Of a DNA stretch of 64,000 nucleotides, positions 50,128 to 59,606 are shown in pieces; positions within the stretch are counted from its first letter, which is position 1, and each line of letters opens with the position of its first letter. The notes beneath the pieces were generated by a model. It was not told the origin of the DNA. It was given only the letters and a program-made list of their open reading frames with translations, and did not search any database. Origin of the DNA: Paenibacillus phytorum (GTDB taxonomy: Bacteria; Bacillota; Bacilli; Paenibacillales; NBRC-103111); NCBI RefSeq assembly GCF_013141715.1, contig NZ_WHOA01000147.1:82268-146267 (forward strand). The letters run 5' to 3'. The translations under genes and the position numbers were made by a program.

Positions 50128-51615
50128 ATGAAGCTAGATAGCGATTTACAAGCGATCCAGGAGGTCCGCCATTTCCTTCAAGAGGCGAAGGCAGCACAAA
50201 AAAAACTGGAGAAAATGACACAGTCGCAAATAGATACGATCGTAGCAGCCATGGCAGAAGCGGCGGAGTCAGAGGCAGAGCGGCTGGGTGCAATGGCCGT
50301 AGAAGAGACGGGCTTCGGAAAAGTCGCTGATAAAAAGGCGAAGAACCTCTTCGTTGCGAGGGACGTCTACTCCGCGATCAAGGATATGCAAACGGTCGGT
50401 ATCATCCGCAAAGATGATAACAAGCAAGTCTGGGAAATCGCTCAACCAGTCGGTATTGTTGCTGCCATTATACCTTCAACGAACCCGACATCGACGGTCT
50501 TGTTCAAATGCATGATTGCACTTAAATCAAGAAACGCCATCGTGATTAGTCCTCATCCATCAGCACTGCGTTGTTCGCAGGAGTCTTCAGCCGTTATGCG
50601 TGCTGCGGCGGAGAAGTCAGGGGCCCCGCCCGGGCTGATTCATTGTCTATCGGTTCCGTCCCTTGAGGCGAGCGGCGAACTAATGAGGCATAAGCTGACC
50701 GATATTATTTTGGCAACGGGCGGAACCGCAATGGTCAAGGCCGCTTACAGCTCTGGCAAGCCCGCATACGGTGTCGGACCAGGTAACGTGCCAGTTTATA
50801 TACATCAGAGTGCGAATATTCCACGAGCTGTGCGCCTAATTCTGCAAAGCAAAACGTTCGACTACGGAACGATATGCGCTTCGGAACAAGCGCTTGTCGT
50901 CGATCAAGCGGTAAAAGATGAGCTGGTCGCGGAATTGAAGCGGCAAGGGGCTCACTTTTTGAACACGGAGGAAAAAGAAAAGGTCGGCTCGATCCTCACC
51001 ATTGGAAAAGGGATGAACCCGAATGTGGTTGGCCGTTCTCCGCAAGTGATTGCGGGCAAGGCTGGCATGACTGTCCCGGAGGATACGAGGGTACTGGTCG
51101 CGGAAGAGTCGGAGGTAGGACATGCGTATCCATTTTCCATGGAGAAACTCAGTCCTGTGCTTGCTTTATATACCGTGAGTGACTGGCAAGAAGGCTGTCA
51201 ACGCTGCATCGATTTGTTGGAGCTTGGAGGACTTGGACATACACTCGGCATACATGGCGAGGACTTGTCGATCATTGAAGCGTTCGGGCTAGAGAAACCA
51301 GCATCGCGCATTGTGGTGAATACAGGCACTACGTTTGGGGGAATCGGTGCAACGACGGGGATTATGCCATCGATGACGCTGGGGTGTGGTTCCTACGGCA
51401 ATAACATCACATCCGATAACATTGGACCACAGCATTTACTGAACATCAAACGTGTTGCTTTTGGCATAAAAGAGATGCCGACGGAGTCCGATACGAACCG
51501 TGTTGTAGCGCTAGTGGCGGAAAGTTTAGAAAGCTCTAATAAGCTCGGTATTACGCGTGATGAAGTTGCGCAGATCATTAAAAGCGTGCTGTCCGAAATG
51601 CAATTGCATACATAA
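50128..51615 (+). CDS. eutE: Acetylating acetaldehyde dehydrogenase EutE
   Basis: This 495-residue aldehyde dehydrogenase converts acetaldehyde and CoA to acetyl-CoA inside the compartment. The catalytic cysteine is C250 in GTICASEQALV; the NAD-binding region VGIVAAIIPSTNPTSTV and the GVGPGNVP motif are typical of CoA-acylating enzymes. Unlike Salmonella EutE it has no obvious N-terminal encapsulation helix plus linker; the C-terminal SSNKLGITRDEVAQIIKSVL helix could take that role. Confidence 0.92.
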   Translation: MKLDSDLQAIQEVRHFLQEAKAAQKKLEKMTQSQIDTIVAAMAEAAESEAERLGAMAVEETGFGKVADKKAKNLFVARDVYSAIKDMQTVGIIRKDDNKQVWEIAQPVGIVAAIIPSTNPTSTVLFKCMIALKSRNAIVISPHPSALRCSQESSAVMRAAAEKSGAPPGLIHCLSVPSLEASGELMRHKLTDIILATGGTAMVKAAYSSGKPAYGVGPGNVPVYIHQSANIPRAVRLILQSKTFDYGTICASEQALVVDQAVKDELVAELKRQGAHFLNTEEKEKVGSILTIGKGMNPNVVGRSPQVIAGKAGMTVPEDTRVLVAEESEVGHAYPFSMEKLSPVLALYTVSDWQEGCQRCIDLLELGGLGHTLGIHGEDLSIIEAFGLEKPASRIVVNTGTTFGGIGATTGIMPSMTLGCGSYGNNITSDNIGPQHLLNIKRVAFGIKEMPTESDTNRVVALVAESLESSNKLGITRDEVAQIIKSVLSEMQLHT

Positions 51616-51633
51616 CCGGAGGAGGAAATTCAA

Positions 51634-51921
51634 ATGGCAGGAGAAATGGCAGCTTTAGGTTTAGTGGAAACGAAAGGCTTGGTAGGTTCAATTGAAGCGG
51701 CAGACGCCATGGTCAAGGCAGCGAATGTGAGATTGGTCGGTAAAGTTCATGTTGGCGGAGGACTTGTAACGGTCATGGTCAGAGGAGATGTTGGCGCTGT
51801 AAAGGCGGCCACGGATGCTGGTGCTGCAGCTGCGGAAAAAGTGGGAGAGCTTGTCTCTGTTCACGTCATTCCTCGACCGCATTCCGACATTGAGTTCATT
51901 CTTCCTAAGCTCGAAGGTTAA
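51634..51921 (+). CDS. eutM: Shell hexamer protein EutM
   Basis: The 95-residue product is a canonical single BMC domain (ALGLVETKGLVGSIEAADAM, then SVHVIPRPHSDIEFILP), the major hexameric shell tile. AGGAGGA precedes the ATG. It is close in sequence to the BMC part of the EutK-like protein two genes upstream. Confidence 0.92.
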   Translation: MAGEMAALGLVETKGLVGSIEAADAMVKAANVRLVGKVHVGGGLVTVMVRGDVGAVKAATDAGAAAAEKVGELVSVHVIPRPHSDIEFILPKLEG

Positions 51922-51929
51922 AAACGTCT

Positions 51930-52724
51930 ATGACGCTTATTACAGAAACGCATCTGCGTACGCAACTGGTAAAAGGCCTGCCGAATCCGTTCCCGATAAC
52001 GGACGGGGATAAGCTGACGCCGGCAGCCGCTGACTTTTTGAAAGATAGAGGAATTTCTCTGCGGCGTGTGACTCCATCCGAGTCAACGATCCTTCCCGGA
52101 AGCGAGGACATTGGGCTCAAACTCATTCCAGTCGGCGTTTCAAACCGGCATGTTCACCTCTCTCCCGAGCATGTTGAAGTGTTGTTCGGCGGCGGTTACA
52201 CTCTAACTCCTCTTCGTGAGCTTTCTCAAAAAGGTCAGTTCGCTGCGCGCGAAACCGTGACACTGGTTGGTCCGAGAGGGATCATCCAACATGTACGCAT
52301 TCTTGGTCCTTCACGTGGAGCGACCCAAGTGGAGATCTCGCGTACAGACGGATTTGAGCTGGGCGTTCATCCCCCGATCCGGTTATCCGGTGATATTCAA
52401 GGCACACCAAGTATTACACTCGTCGGTGCGAGCGGAACGGTCGTTTTGCAGCAGGGACTGATCATTGCCAAAAATCATGTGCACATGTCTCCAGAAGATG
52501 CCCAAACCTTTCAGGTCAACGAAGGAGATCGCCTCATTGTCCAAGCCATGGGGGAGCGGCCGATTATTTTTGCTGATACGATCGCGAGGGTTAGCGCGCA
52601 TTTTTCGCTCGATTTTCATATTGACTTGGATGAAGCGAATGCTGCCCGTCTAAACACGGGTGACCAGGTTCAGATGATCGGAAAAAACGGTGAAATCACG
52701 CGCGCCGAAAGGAGGCAGCTCTAA
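51930..52724 (+). CDS. eutD: PduL-type phosphotransacylase EutD
   Basis: The 264-residue product has the PduL fold with both zinc-site motifs: VSNRHVHLSPEH and KNHVHMSPEDA, plus LRELSQKGQFAARETVTLVG. It converts acetyl-CoA to acetyl phosphate and recycles CoA. An extra N-terminal 60 residues contain LTPAAADFLKDRGISLRRV, a motif also seen at the front of EutT/EutQ-type proteins. The gene ends directly before the next start. Confidence 0.88.
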   Translation: MTLITETHLRTQLVKGLPNPFPITDGDKLTPAAADFLKDRGISLRRVTPSESTILPGSEDIGLKLIPVGVSNRHVHLSPEHVEVLFGGGYTLTPLRELSQKGQFAARETVTLVGPRGIIQHVRILGPSRGATQVEISRTDGFELGVHPPIRLSGDIQGTPSITLVGASGTVVLQQGLIIAKNHVHMSPEDAQTFQVNEGDRLIVQAMGERPIIFADTIARVSAHFSLDFHIDLDEANAARLNTGDQVQMIGKNGEITRAERRQL

Positions 52725-53546
52725 GTGGAGATCAAGCAAATGGTCGAATCTATTGTTCGTGAGCTCATTGGCTCATTGGAGAAGCAAGCGGTCAAGCGAC
52801 CTAAGGTGCTTTACATTTTTTACGACAGTACGGCTCATGAGGCTTTTACGGATCATTTTATATGGTTAAATAATCACCAGGTTAATCATGATATTTTGTT
52901 CCTGGATGGAGAAGCTTCTTCTTGGCTGGGGAAGCACCAAATCGAATGCGGCGGTCGTGAAAAAACGATTGCATCCGACGAATTCGCGCCGTCTCCTCTA
53001 GAGGTGCCTCTCGAATATGAGGGCATCGTGATCCCGGAAATTGATCTTGATAATGCGGCAAGGGCCGCTCTTGGCATGAAAGGGACCATCATATCGGAAA
53101 TCATCTTTTCCACGTTGGTTCAGAATAAATTTGTACTCATCGGCGATGATATTTCCGGGTTGAAGCGGGCGGACCGACGGACGCTCAAGACAATAACACT
53201 GCCTAAGTCTTATGCCAACCTTTTTGATTATTACAAAATGGAACTGCAAATGTATGGCGTTGAATTTGGTCCGTTGAAGCAGCTGGCTGAAATGGTTGTG
53301 AAAAAAATCAATTCGGATTCTGAAGTCGAGGAAGCGGGAAACTCTGTAAAAAAAGACGAACGCACCGAGGATAGAGGGCACATCGTTTATGAAGGAAGGC
53401 TTATCTCGGCGGATTGGGTGGCGCGGGAATCCAAAAGTAAATCTCTTCGCTCACTGCGAATTGGCAAGAGAACGATCATTTCATCACTGGCCCAAGATAT
53501 GCTGAAGGAGAAAGGCATCACGATCGAATATGTGGCTGAAGGGTGA
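52725..53546 (+). CDS. Flavoprotein-like eut operon protein
   Basis: This 273-residue protein is of the type found in Firmicute eut operons between pduL and eutN. The first 22 residues (EIKQMVESIVRELIGSLEKQ) are an amphipathic helix like an encapsulation peptide. The middle (VLYIFYDSTAHEAFTDH ... GIVIPEIDLDNAARAALG) resembles a flavoprotein/Rossmann fold, and the end (GKRTIISSLAQDMLKEKGI) again shows the EutT/EutQ-like motif. Its reaction is unknown. It starts with GTG directly after eutD, with AGGAGG inside the eutD end. Confidence 0.6.
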   Translation: MEIKQMVESIVRELIGSLEKQAVKRPKVLYIFYDSTAHEAFTDHFIWLNNHQVNHDILFLDGEASSWLGKHQIECGGREKTIASDEFAPSPLEVPLEYEGIVIPEIDLDNAARAALGMKGTIISEIIFSTLVQNKFVLIGDDISGLKRADRRTLKTITLPKSYANLFDYYKMELQMYGVEFGPLKQLAEMVVKKINSDSEVEEAGNSVKKDERTEDRGHIVYEGRLISADWVARESKSKSLRSLRIGKRTIISSLAQDMLKEKGITIEYVAEG

Positions 53547-53552
53547 GGTCCT

Positions 53553-53855
53553 ATGTTTTTAGGAAAAGTAATCGGCAGTGTATGGGCTACGCAAAAAGAA
53601 GTGGGCATGGACAATTTGAAATTATTAGTGATCCAGCCGATGGATTTCAAAGACAGCGAAGCGGGCACTCCGATGATTGCCGCAGACCGTATTGGAGCAG
53701 GTGTTGGCGAGAACGTGATCGTATCCAGAGGGAGTCCGGCCAGAACCTTGTTCACGGATAAAATGGTTCCTATCGATGCAATGATTGTAGGCATTGTAGA
53801 TAGTTATGAGGTCGCTCAAGAAACCGAGGAGGACGTATGGAAGAGCAGAAGATGA
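53553..53855 (+). CDS. eutN: Shell vertex protein EutN
   Basis: The 100-residue product is an EutN/CcmL pentamer-type protein: MFLGKVIGSVWATQKEVGMDN, LLVIQPMDF, AADRIGAGVGENVIVSRGS and DAMIVGIVDS. It caps shell vertices. The end overlaps the eutS start by 19 bases. Confidence 0.92.
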   Translation: MFLGKVIGSVWATQKEVGMDNLKLLVIQPMDFKDSEAGTPMIAADRIGAGVGENVIVSRGSPARTLFTDKMVPIDAMIVGIVDSYEVAQETEEDVWKSRR

Positions 53856-54178
53856 GGGTGATTCAGGAATATGTGCCCGGCAAACAACTGACACTAGCTC
53901 ATGTGATTGCCAATCCTGACCCGGTTTTGTATACGAAGCTCGGCATTGAAGAAAGGAATGCGATCGGAATTTTAACGCTTACCCCCACGGAAACGGCGAT
54001 CATTGCTGCAGATATTGCGACCAAAGCGGCTAGTGTGGGCATTGGGTATTTGGATCGGTTCACCGGTTCGCTCGTGCTTACGGGGGAAGTAGCCGCTGTG
54101 GAAATGGCGATTGAGGCTGTGAATGCTTTTTTGCAGGATAAGCTAAAATTTGCGACTGCACCGATAACGAGGTCTTGA
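53837..54178 (+). CDS. eutS: Shell protein EutS
   Basis: The 113-residue product is a circularly permuted BMC protein: RVIQEYVPGKQLTLAHVIAN, AIGILTLTPTETAIIAADIA, SLVLTGEVAAVEMAI. EutS forms bent hexamers at shell edges. GAGGAGG precedes the ATG within eutN. Confidence 0.9.
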   Translation: MEEQKMRVIQEYVPGKQLTLAHVIANPDPVLYTKLGIEERNAIGILTLTPTETAIIAADIATKAASVGIGYLDRFTGSLVLTGEVAAVEMAIEAVNAFLQDKLKFATAPITRS

Positions 54179-54182
54179 ATTT

Positions 54183-54623
54183 ATGAAAAAAGTGATGATG
54201 ATCGGCGCTGTCGGTGCTGGAAAATCAACGTTAATTAAAGCCCTGTTCGGGGAATCGGAGCGGGCGACCAAAACTCAAAGTCTCATCTATCGGGACTGGA
54301 TCATTGATACGCCCGGTGAATACAGCGAAAATCCAATGTATTATCGCTCCCTAATAGCGACCTCTCATGAGACTGCAGCCGTTGTGCTTGTGCAGGATGC
54401 TGCTCGGAACAGAAACTATTTTCCTCCCGGATTTGAACAGGGGTTTCCTGTATTAACGATTGGGGTAGTAACGAAAATTGATCACCCGAAGGCAGACATT
54501 GATCGAGCTATTACCCTTCTTAGACAGGCATTGCCTGAAGGCGAAATCTTTTTGACATCGGCTGCATCCACAGTGGGAATTCAACGGCTGAAAGAAAGAC
54601 TTATGGAGATTGTACAGGAGTAA
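54183..54623 (+). CDS. eutP: EutP/PduV-family small NTPase
   Basis: The 146-residue product has a P-loop GAVGAGKSTL (residues 7-16), DTPGEY and TKIDHPKAD motifs of a Ras-like fold. EutP has been reported to act as an acetate kinase, which fits the need to make ATP from the acetyl phosphate of EutD; PduV is linked to compartment movement. It starts four bases after eutS. Confidence 0.88.
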   Translation: MKKVMMIGAVGAGKSTLIKALFGESERATKTQSLIYRDWIIDTPGEYSENPMYYRSLIATSHETAAVVLVQDAARNRNYFPPGFEQGFPVLTIGVVTKIDHPKADIDRAITLLRQALPEGEIFLTSAASTVGIQRLKERLMEIVQE

Positions 54624-54646
54624 ATCCACGACGTAATGAGGGATTC

Positions 54647-56095
54647 ATGGTGGCATCGATCATGGAATTGTGCAGGAATCACACGATTTTAAGCGAGGAA
54701 GAAGCCCAGGCGATCATGGAGATGGCTGCTCAGCTGCAATTGTTAGCCGATGTGTCGGAATCGGATGTATTTATTGACTGCCCGCTCGCAGACAAGGGTT
54801 CAGCGCTTGTGGTTGCCGAGGCACACCCATCCTCAGCCCCATCCCTGTATAAGACATCCGTCGTCGGACAATATGCTTTTGCGCAAAATGAGCCTGCCGT
54901 GATGTTTTGTTTGCTTTCCGGGCAATCCGTGATCGGATCGAGAGGCATCTCACAGGAGCAGATTGCTATTCAGCAGAATGTCGTGCCGATTCGGTCAAAA
55001 GGCGGCAATGTCATTGGCGCATTGATCATGGAAAAGGACATCTCCGAAAAGCTCGAGCAGGAGAAAAATGTGACGAGATTAATGGAGACAACGGAACAGC
55101 TGAGCGAAACGCTGCTTACTGTGGCGATGTCTGAGGGCAGTATGCAGTCGCTAATGCACGAAGGCATTGTTTTATTTGATGACAAAGAGTGTGTGACCTA
55201 TACCAATCCACGAGCAGCTGAAATGTTGAAGGAGATCGGCCATGTCGGCGTGATGAACGGTTACCCGATTGCCCAGTTGTTTTATGGCAGATTGGAAGGG
55301 AGCTCTCTCATTGGGCACAAAGGACTCATTCATCAGGAGCTTCAAATCGGGCATGTTTCCTTTGATCTAAAAGCCATGTCCATCTACCGGGACCAGCGAG
55401 AGGTTGGCGGCATTATTCTCATTCGCGACATCTCGGATATTAAAGAAAAAGAGAAGCAGTTGGTGATCAAATCCGCAGTTATTAAAGAAATTCATCATCG
55501 TGTGAAAAATAATTTGCAGACCGTATCCAGTCTACTCCGCTTGCAGATGCGAAGAACCAAGCTTGAAGAAGTGGAGAGAGTCTATCGCGATAGTATCAAC
55601 CGCATTAACAGCATTGCCGTCATTCATGAAATGCTTGCCTTTGAAGGACTTGAAACGATCCATTTCAATGATGTGGTGGACCGTATTACGAAGAACATTA
55701 TTTCATCCTCTTCCAAGCCAGATCTGAACATTTACCCGAGAATTTCAGGGGATGAGCTTATTTTGCAGTCCGACGTTGCCACGACGCTTGCTCTTGTCGT
55801 CAATGAGCTTGTCCAGAACTGTGTGCTGCATGCTTTTGGGGAGAGACGTACGGGGGAAATCGAAATTTCCCTGCAATGTAATGGCACTATCGTCTGTGTC
55901 CGTGTATCTGACAATGGTGTCGGATTCGTAGCGGCAAAACATTCAGACAGGAAAGGTCATCTTGGCTTGAAAATCACAGAGACACTTGTGGAGGAAAATC
56001 TCAGCGGTGTCATTAACATAACTTCAGATGAACGGGGTACGGACGTTCTAATCACTTTTCCGCTTTCCAAAGCGCAGTACAAGGAGGACGAATAG
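54647..56095 (+). CDS. eutW: Ethanolamine sensor histidine kinase EutW
   Basis: This 482-residue soluble kinase has an N-terminal sensing part (1-170), a PAS-like domain (175-270, GIVLFDDKECVTYTN), and an HisKA_2/HWE-type core with KEIHHRVKNNLQ (His near 284), then the ATPase domain with ALVVNELVQN and RVSDNGVGF. EutW of enterococci senses ethanolamine and phosphorylates EutV. The response regulator gene follows two bases after the stop. Confidence 0.9.
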   Translation: MVASIMELCRNHTILSEEEAQAIMEMAAQLQLLADVSESDVFIDCPLADKGSALVVAEAHPSSAPSLYKTSVVGQYAFAQNEPAVMFCLLSGQSVIGSRGISQEQIAIQQNVVPIRSKGGNVIGALIMEKDISEKLEQEKNVTRLMETTEQLSETLLTVAMSEGSMQSLMHEGIVLFDDKECVTYTNPRAAEMLKEIGHVGVMNGYPIAQLFYGRLEGSSLIGHKGLIHQELQIGHVSFDLKAMSIYRDQREVGGIILIRDISDIKEKEKQLVIKSAVIKEIHHRVKNNLQTVSSLLRLQMRRTKLEEVERVYRDSINRINSIAVIHEMLAFEGLETIHFNDVVDRITKNIISSSSKPDLNIYPRISGDELILQSDVATTLALVVNELVQNCVLHAFGERRTGEIEISLQCNGTIVCVRVSDNGVGFVAAKHSDRKGHLGLKITETLVEENLSGVINITSDERGTDVLITFPLSKAQYKEDE

Positions 56096-56097
56096 CC

Positions 56098-56700
56098 ATG
56101 AAAAACGCCATCGTTGTTGTGGATGATGATCCGATCATTCGTATGGATATACGCGAAATGCTGGAAGAGGGCGGATATTGGGTCGCAGGAGAAGCCAAAA
56201 ATGGCGAGGAAGCGGTAGAACTCGTTGCCAAATTAAAGCCGGACCTAGCCATCATGGATATTAAAATGCCGGTCATGAACGGTATCAAAGCGTCCCAAAT
56301 TATACGCAAGCTGCAGCAGGATACCTCCGTTTTACTGCTTACCGCATACAGCCAGAAAGAATTAGTGAAGGATGCCCGTGAGGCGGGGGTGGCCGCTTTT
56401 TTGGTCAAGCCGGTGTCAGAGGAAGACTTGCTACCCGCTGTTGAAATTGCTTTGAGTCAAAAAGAAAAGATGGATTCACTGAAACAGGATATCAAGCAGT
56501 TAAAGCAATCCATCGAAGAGCGCAAAGTGATCGAAAAAGCGAAAGGCATCGTGATGCAGGCATACTCCTTAAATGAGGAGGAAGCCTACAAGAAAATGCG
56601 TGAAGTGAGCATGACTACTCGTATTCCTCTTTCGAAGCTGGCGGCAGGTGTTATCGCTGATGGGATTGAGGCATTAACTAGCGTGGCACAGGACGGGTGA
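56098..56700 (+). CDS. eutV: ANTAR antitermination regulator EutV
   Basis: The 200-residue product has a receiver domain with phospho-acceptor D54 (LAIMDIKMP) and a C-terminal ANTAR domain (IEKAKGIVMQAYSLNEEEAY ... LSKLAAGVI). Phosphorylated EutV binds paired hexaloop hairpins in nascent RNA and stops terminator formation; the leader at 48855 is the likely target. It overlaps eutA by GTGA. Confidence 0.93.
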   Translation: MKNAIVVVDDDPIIRMDIREMLEEGGYWVAGEAKNGEEAVELVAKLKPDLAIMDIKMPVMNGIKASQIIRKLQQDTSVLLLTAYSQKELVKDAREAGVAAFLVKPVSEEDLLPAVEIALSQKEKMDSLKQDIKQLKQSIEERKVIEKAKGIVMQAYSLNEEEAYKKMREVSMTTRIPLSKLAAGVIADGIEALTSVAQDG

Positions 56701-58190
56701 ACGGAGAAATGCATAACCAGTGGATCACAAGTGTCGGCCTAGATATCGGAACGAGTACGACCAAAATGGTGATTAGCCGTTTGAAATTAGTACGCTCGTC
56801 GGGTGTTCTCAGCTTGCCTCGATTTGAGATCGCGGAGCGGGAATTGCTGTACGCGAGTCCGATTCACAGCACACCGCTGAATAACGGCGATGAAATCAAT
56901 GCGGAACGTATCTGGGAAATCGTGACCAAAGAGTACGAGCAAGCAGGGATCCGTCCGGCGGATTTGAAATCCGGAGCCGTAATCATTACCGGAGAAACGG
57001 CGAATAAAACAAACGCGAGACATATCCTGCATCTACTCGCCGAACGCTCGGGCGATTTCGTTGTAGCAACGGCAGGTGCTGATCTAGAAGGGCTGCTTGC
57101 TGGCAAAGGCGCCGGTGCAGAGCGTCGCTCCATGCAGATTCGAGGCGCAGTCGCCAATATCGATATTGGCGGAGGTACAGCGAATGCGGCTATTTTTCAA
57201 AGAGGCAAGCTGATTGGAACGGTCACCTTTCACGTTGGTGGCAGGCTCATCCAGATGGATCCAACAGGAACCGTTATAGACGTATCACCATCGATTCGTC
57301 CGTGGCTGAGGACTAGCGGATATAACATTAAGGCTGGCGACACGGTTAGCTTTACTCTCATAAAAGAAATCTGCATGGGAATGTGCCACTGCATGATGGA
57401 TTATTTAGCCGGGCAGATCATTCCTGAGCATGATGAATCACTTCGTTCCTTGCTGAACGGCAAGCCGCTTGCATCAATGCCTCCCATTGGAGAATGGATG
57501 GTATCCGGAGGGATCGGCCTGTTGATGGAGGAAAAGAAACCGGAAAGCCTGGTGGATACAACGGTGCATCATGATATTGGCCCTTTGCTGGCGCACACAT
57601 GGAAGGAATTATCAGCCCAATATCCTATCCGACTCATCCGTGCGGATCAAACGGTCAGAGCGACCGTCATCGGTGCAGGGATGCAGAGTACGGAAATCAG
57701 CGGTGCTACGGTGCATTTGGATGCATCGCTGCTGCCGATCCGCAATCTGCCCGTACTGGGGCTCGATTTAACACCACAGATCCTTAAGCAAACTGAGCTG
57801 CTTGCGGATGCGTTGAATGCGATCATGAAAAGCGGCGCAAGCCTCTTTGATCGGGATCAGTCGCCTCCGTTCGGGCTGGCGTTGTCAGGAATGAATGACC
57901 TTACGTACACATCGCTTCAGCACTTAGCTGATCGATTACATGCAAGCTTTGACCACCATTTTCCTGCTAGTGAAGCTATGGTGGTCATCTGTGAAACGGA
58001 TATCGCGAAGGCGCTCGGTCAGTCCTTGGCTAAGCGCTGCGGACAACGTCCGAAGGTCATTTGCATCGATCAAATCCGTGTGGAGCATGGGGATTATATT
58101 GATTTGGGCGAGCCGATATCCGGAATCATGATTCCGGTGGTGGTTAAAACGTTGGCATTTCACAACAGAGCGGAGGGGGTGAGTCAGTGA
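56697..58190 (+). CDS. eutA: Ethanolamine ammonia-lyase reactivating factor EutA
   Basis: This 497-residue ASKHA-fold ATPase has VGLDIGTSTTKMVISR at the front, AVANIDIGGGTANAAIF and a later GIGLLM segment. EutA replaces damaged cobalamin in the lyase. It starts with GTG in the eutV stop and ends in the eutB start (GTGA), so the regulator and lyase genes are tightly coupled. Confidence 0.92.
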   Translation: MNGEMHNQWITSVGLDIGTSTTKMVISRLKLVRSSGVLSLPRFEIAERELLYASPIHSTPLNNGDEINAERIWEIVTKEYEQAGIRPADLKSGAVIITGETANKTNARHILHLLAERSGDFVVATAGADLEGLLAGKGAGAERRSMQIRGAVANIDIGGGTANAAIFQRGKLIGTVTFHVGGRLIQMDPTGTVIDVSPSIRPWLRTSGYNIKAGDTVSFTLIKEICMGMCHCMMDYLAGQIIPEHDESLRSLLNGKPLASMPPIGEWMVSGGIGLLMEEKKPESLVDTTVHHDIGPLLAHTWKELSAQYPIRLIRADQTVRATVIGAGMQSTEISGATVHLDASLLPIRNLPVLGLDLTPQILKQTELLADALNAIMKSGASLFDRDQSPPFGLALSGMNDLTYTSLQHLADRLHASFDHHFPASEAMVVICETDIAKALGQSLAKRCGQRPKVICIDQIRVEHGDYIDLGEPISGIMIPVVVKTLAFHNRAEGVSQ

Positions 58191-59548
58191 ACCTGAAGAC
58201 TACGTTGCTTGGTACAACCTTTCAATTTAAAAATTTAAAGGAAGTCATGGCGAAGGCAAATGAGGAGAAATCAGGCGATCAGTTGGCCGGTATCTCCGCA
58301 CAGGATGCGAAGGAGCGGATTGCTGCCAAGCTGGTTCTGTCCGATTTGACGCTGGCGGATATCCGCAATCATCCTCTGCTGCAGCCGGAAATCGATGAAG
58401 TGTCGCGGGTAATCGAGGAAGGGATTAACGAGAAGATCTATACCGAGGTTTGCAATTGGACAGTGGCTGAGCTGCGGGAGTACTTGCTGCGGCAAGAAAC
58501 GGGAAATGATGAAATTCGCAGACTTTCTCGTGGCTTAACGAGTGAGATGGTGGCTGCTGCCGCCAAATTAATGAGCAACCTTGATCTTGTGCAAGCCGCA
58601 TCCAAAATGGAAGTCACATCGCATTGCAACATTACGATTGGCCAAAAGGGAGTGCTGTCCGGTCGGGCCCAACCCAATCATCCTACGGACAATATTCAGG
58701 GTATTAAGGCCGCTTTATATGAAGCTTTAAGCTATGGGATTGGTGACGCGGTTATAGGTATCAACCCTGTTATCGATTCAGCGGATAGCGTCAAGAATAT
58801 TTTGCAGGTCACCAAAGAAGTGATGGAGAAGTGGCAGATTCCGACGCAGAATTGTGTCTTAGCACATATCAAAACCCAGATGCGTGCTATCCGCCAAGGC
58901 GCTCCTGCCGACATGGTATTTCAAAGCTTGTCCGGCACGGAAAACGGCAATAAAGCGTTCGGCATCGATGTTGCGCTGCTTGATGAAGCCGATGACCTCA
59001 TTGCCAGGGAAGGCACAGGGACGGGGCCGAATCTGTGGTATTTTGAAACGGGCCAAGGCTCCGAATTGTCAGCCGAAGCGCATCACGGCATCGATCAGGT
59101 CACGCTCGAGTCCCGCTGTTATGGCCTTGCTCGAAAATATAAGCCATTTATCGTCAACACGGTTGTGGGCTTCATCGGACCTGAGTATTTGTATGACAGC
59201 AAGCAAGTCATTCGGGCCGGTTTGGAAGACCATTTCATGGGCAAGCTTCAGCAGCTGCCGATGGGCGTAGATGTTTGCTACACCAACCACATGAAGGCAG
59301 ATCAGAACGATATGGACAATTTGGCGGTGCTGCTTTCCGCTGCAGGCGTCAATTACCTGATCGGTGTGGCCATGGCAGATGACTGCATGCTCAATTACCA
59401 ATCTACCAGTTATCACGATATCGCCACTTTGAGGGAATTGATGAGGCTGCGTCCGGCCCCGGCTTTTGAACAATGGTTGGTGAAAATGGGGATCATGGAA
59501 AATGGCCGATTAACACCGTTGGCGGGAGATCCGACCCTTTTTATGTAG
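58187..59548 (+). CDS. eutB: Ethanolamine ammonia-lyase large subunit EutB
   Basis: The 453-residue product has the normal EutB length and motifs (LLGTTFQFKNLKEVMAKANE, SGRAQPNHPTDNIQGIK, ENGNKAFGIDVALLDEA, FETGQGSELSAEAHHG and YTNHMKADQNDMDNL). It holds the catalytic site of the adenosylcobalamin-dependent enzyme that cuts ethanolamine to acetaldehyde and ammonia. The start is GTG 58187. Confidence 0.95.
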   Translation: MNLKTTLLGTTFQFKNLKEVMAKANEEKSGDQLAGISAQDAKERIAAKLVLSDLTLADIRNHPLLQPEIDEVSRVIEEGINEKIYTEVCNWTVAELREYLLRQETGNDEIRRLSRGLTSEMVAAAAKLMSNLDLVQAASKMEVTSHCNITIGQKGVLSGRAQPNHPTDNIQGIKAALYEALSYGIGDAVIGINPVIDSADSVKNILQVTKEVMEKWQIPTQNCVLAHIKTQMRAIRQGAPADMVFQSLSGTENGNKAFGIDVALLDEADDLIAREGTGTGPNLWYFETGQGSELSAEAHHGIDQVTLESRCYGLARKYKPFIVNTVVGFIGPEYLYDSKQVIRAGLEDHFMGKLQQLPMGVDVCYTNHMKADQNDMDNLAVLLSAAGVNYLIGVAMADDCMLNYQSTSYHDIATLRELMRLRPAPAFEQWLVKMGIMENGRLTPLAGDPTLFM

Positions 59549-59570
59549 CTCAGATACTGCTTAAGAAGCC

Positions 59571-59590
59571 AGTTTTGCTGATGCAAAACT
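59571..59590 (+). promoter_or_regulatory. Hairpin before the eutC ribosome site
   Basis: AGTTTTGC-TGAT-GCAAAACT is a perfect 8-bp stem ending just before TTAAGGAGG of eutC, in the only sizeable gap between eutB and eutC. It may stabilise or process the message. Confidence 0.5.
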
Positions 59591-59606
59591 TTAAGGAGGA
59601 ACTAAC

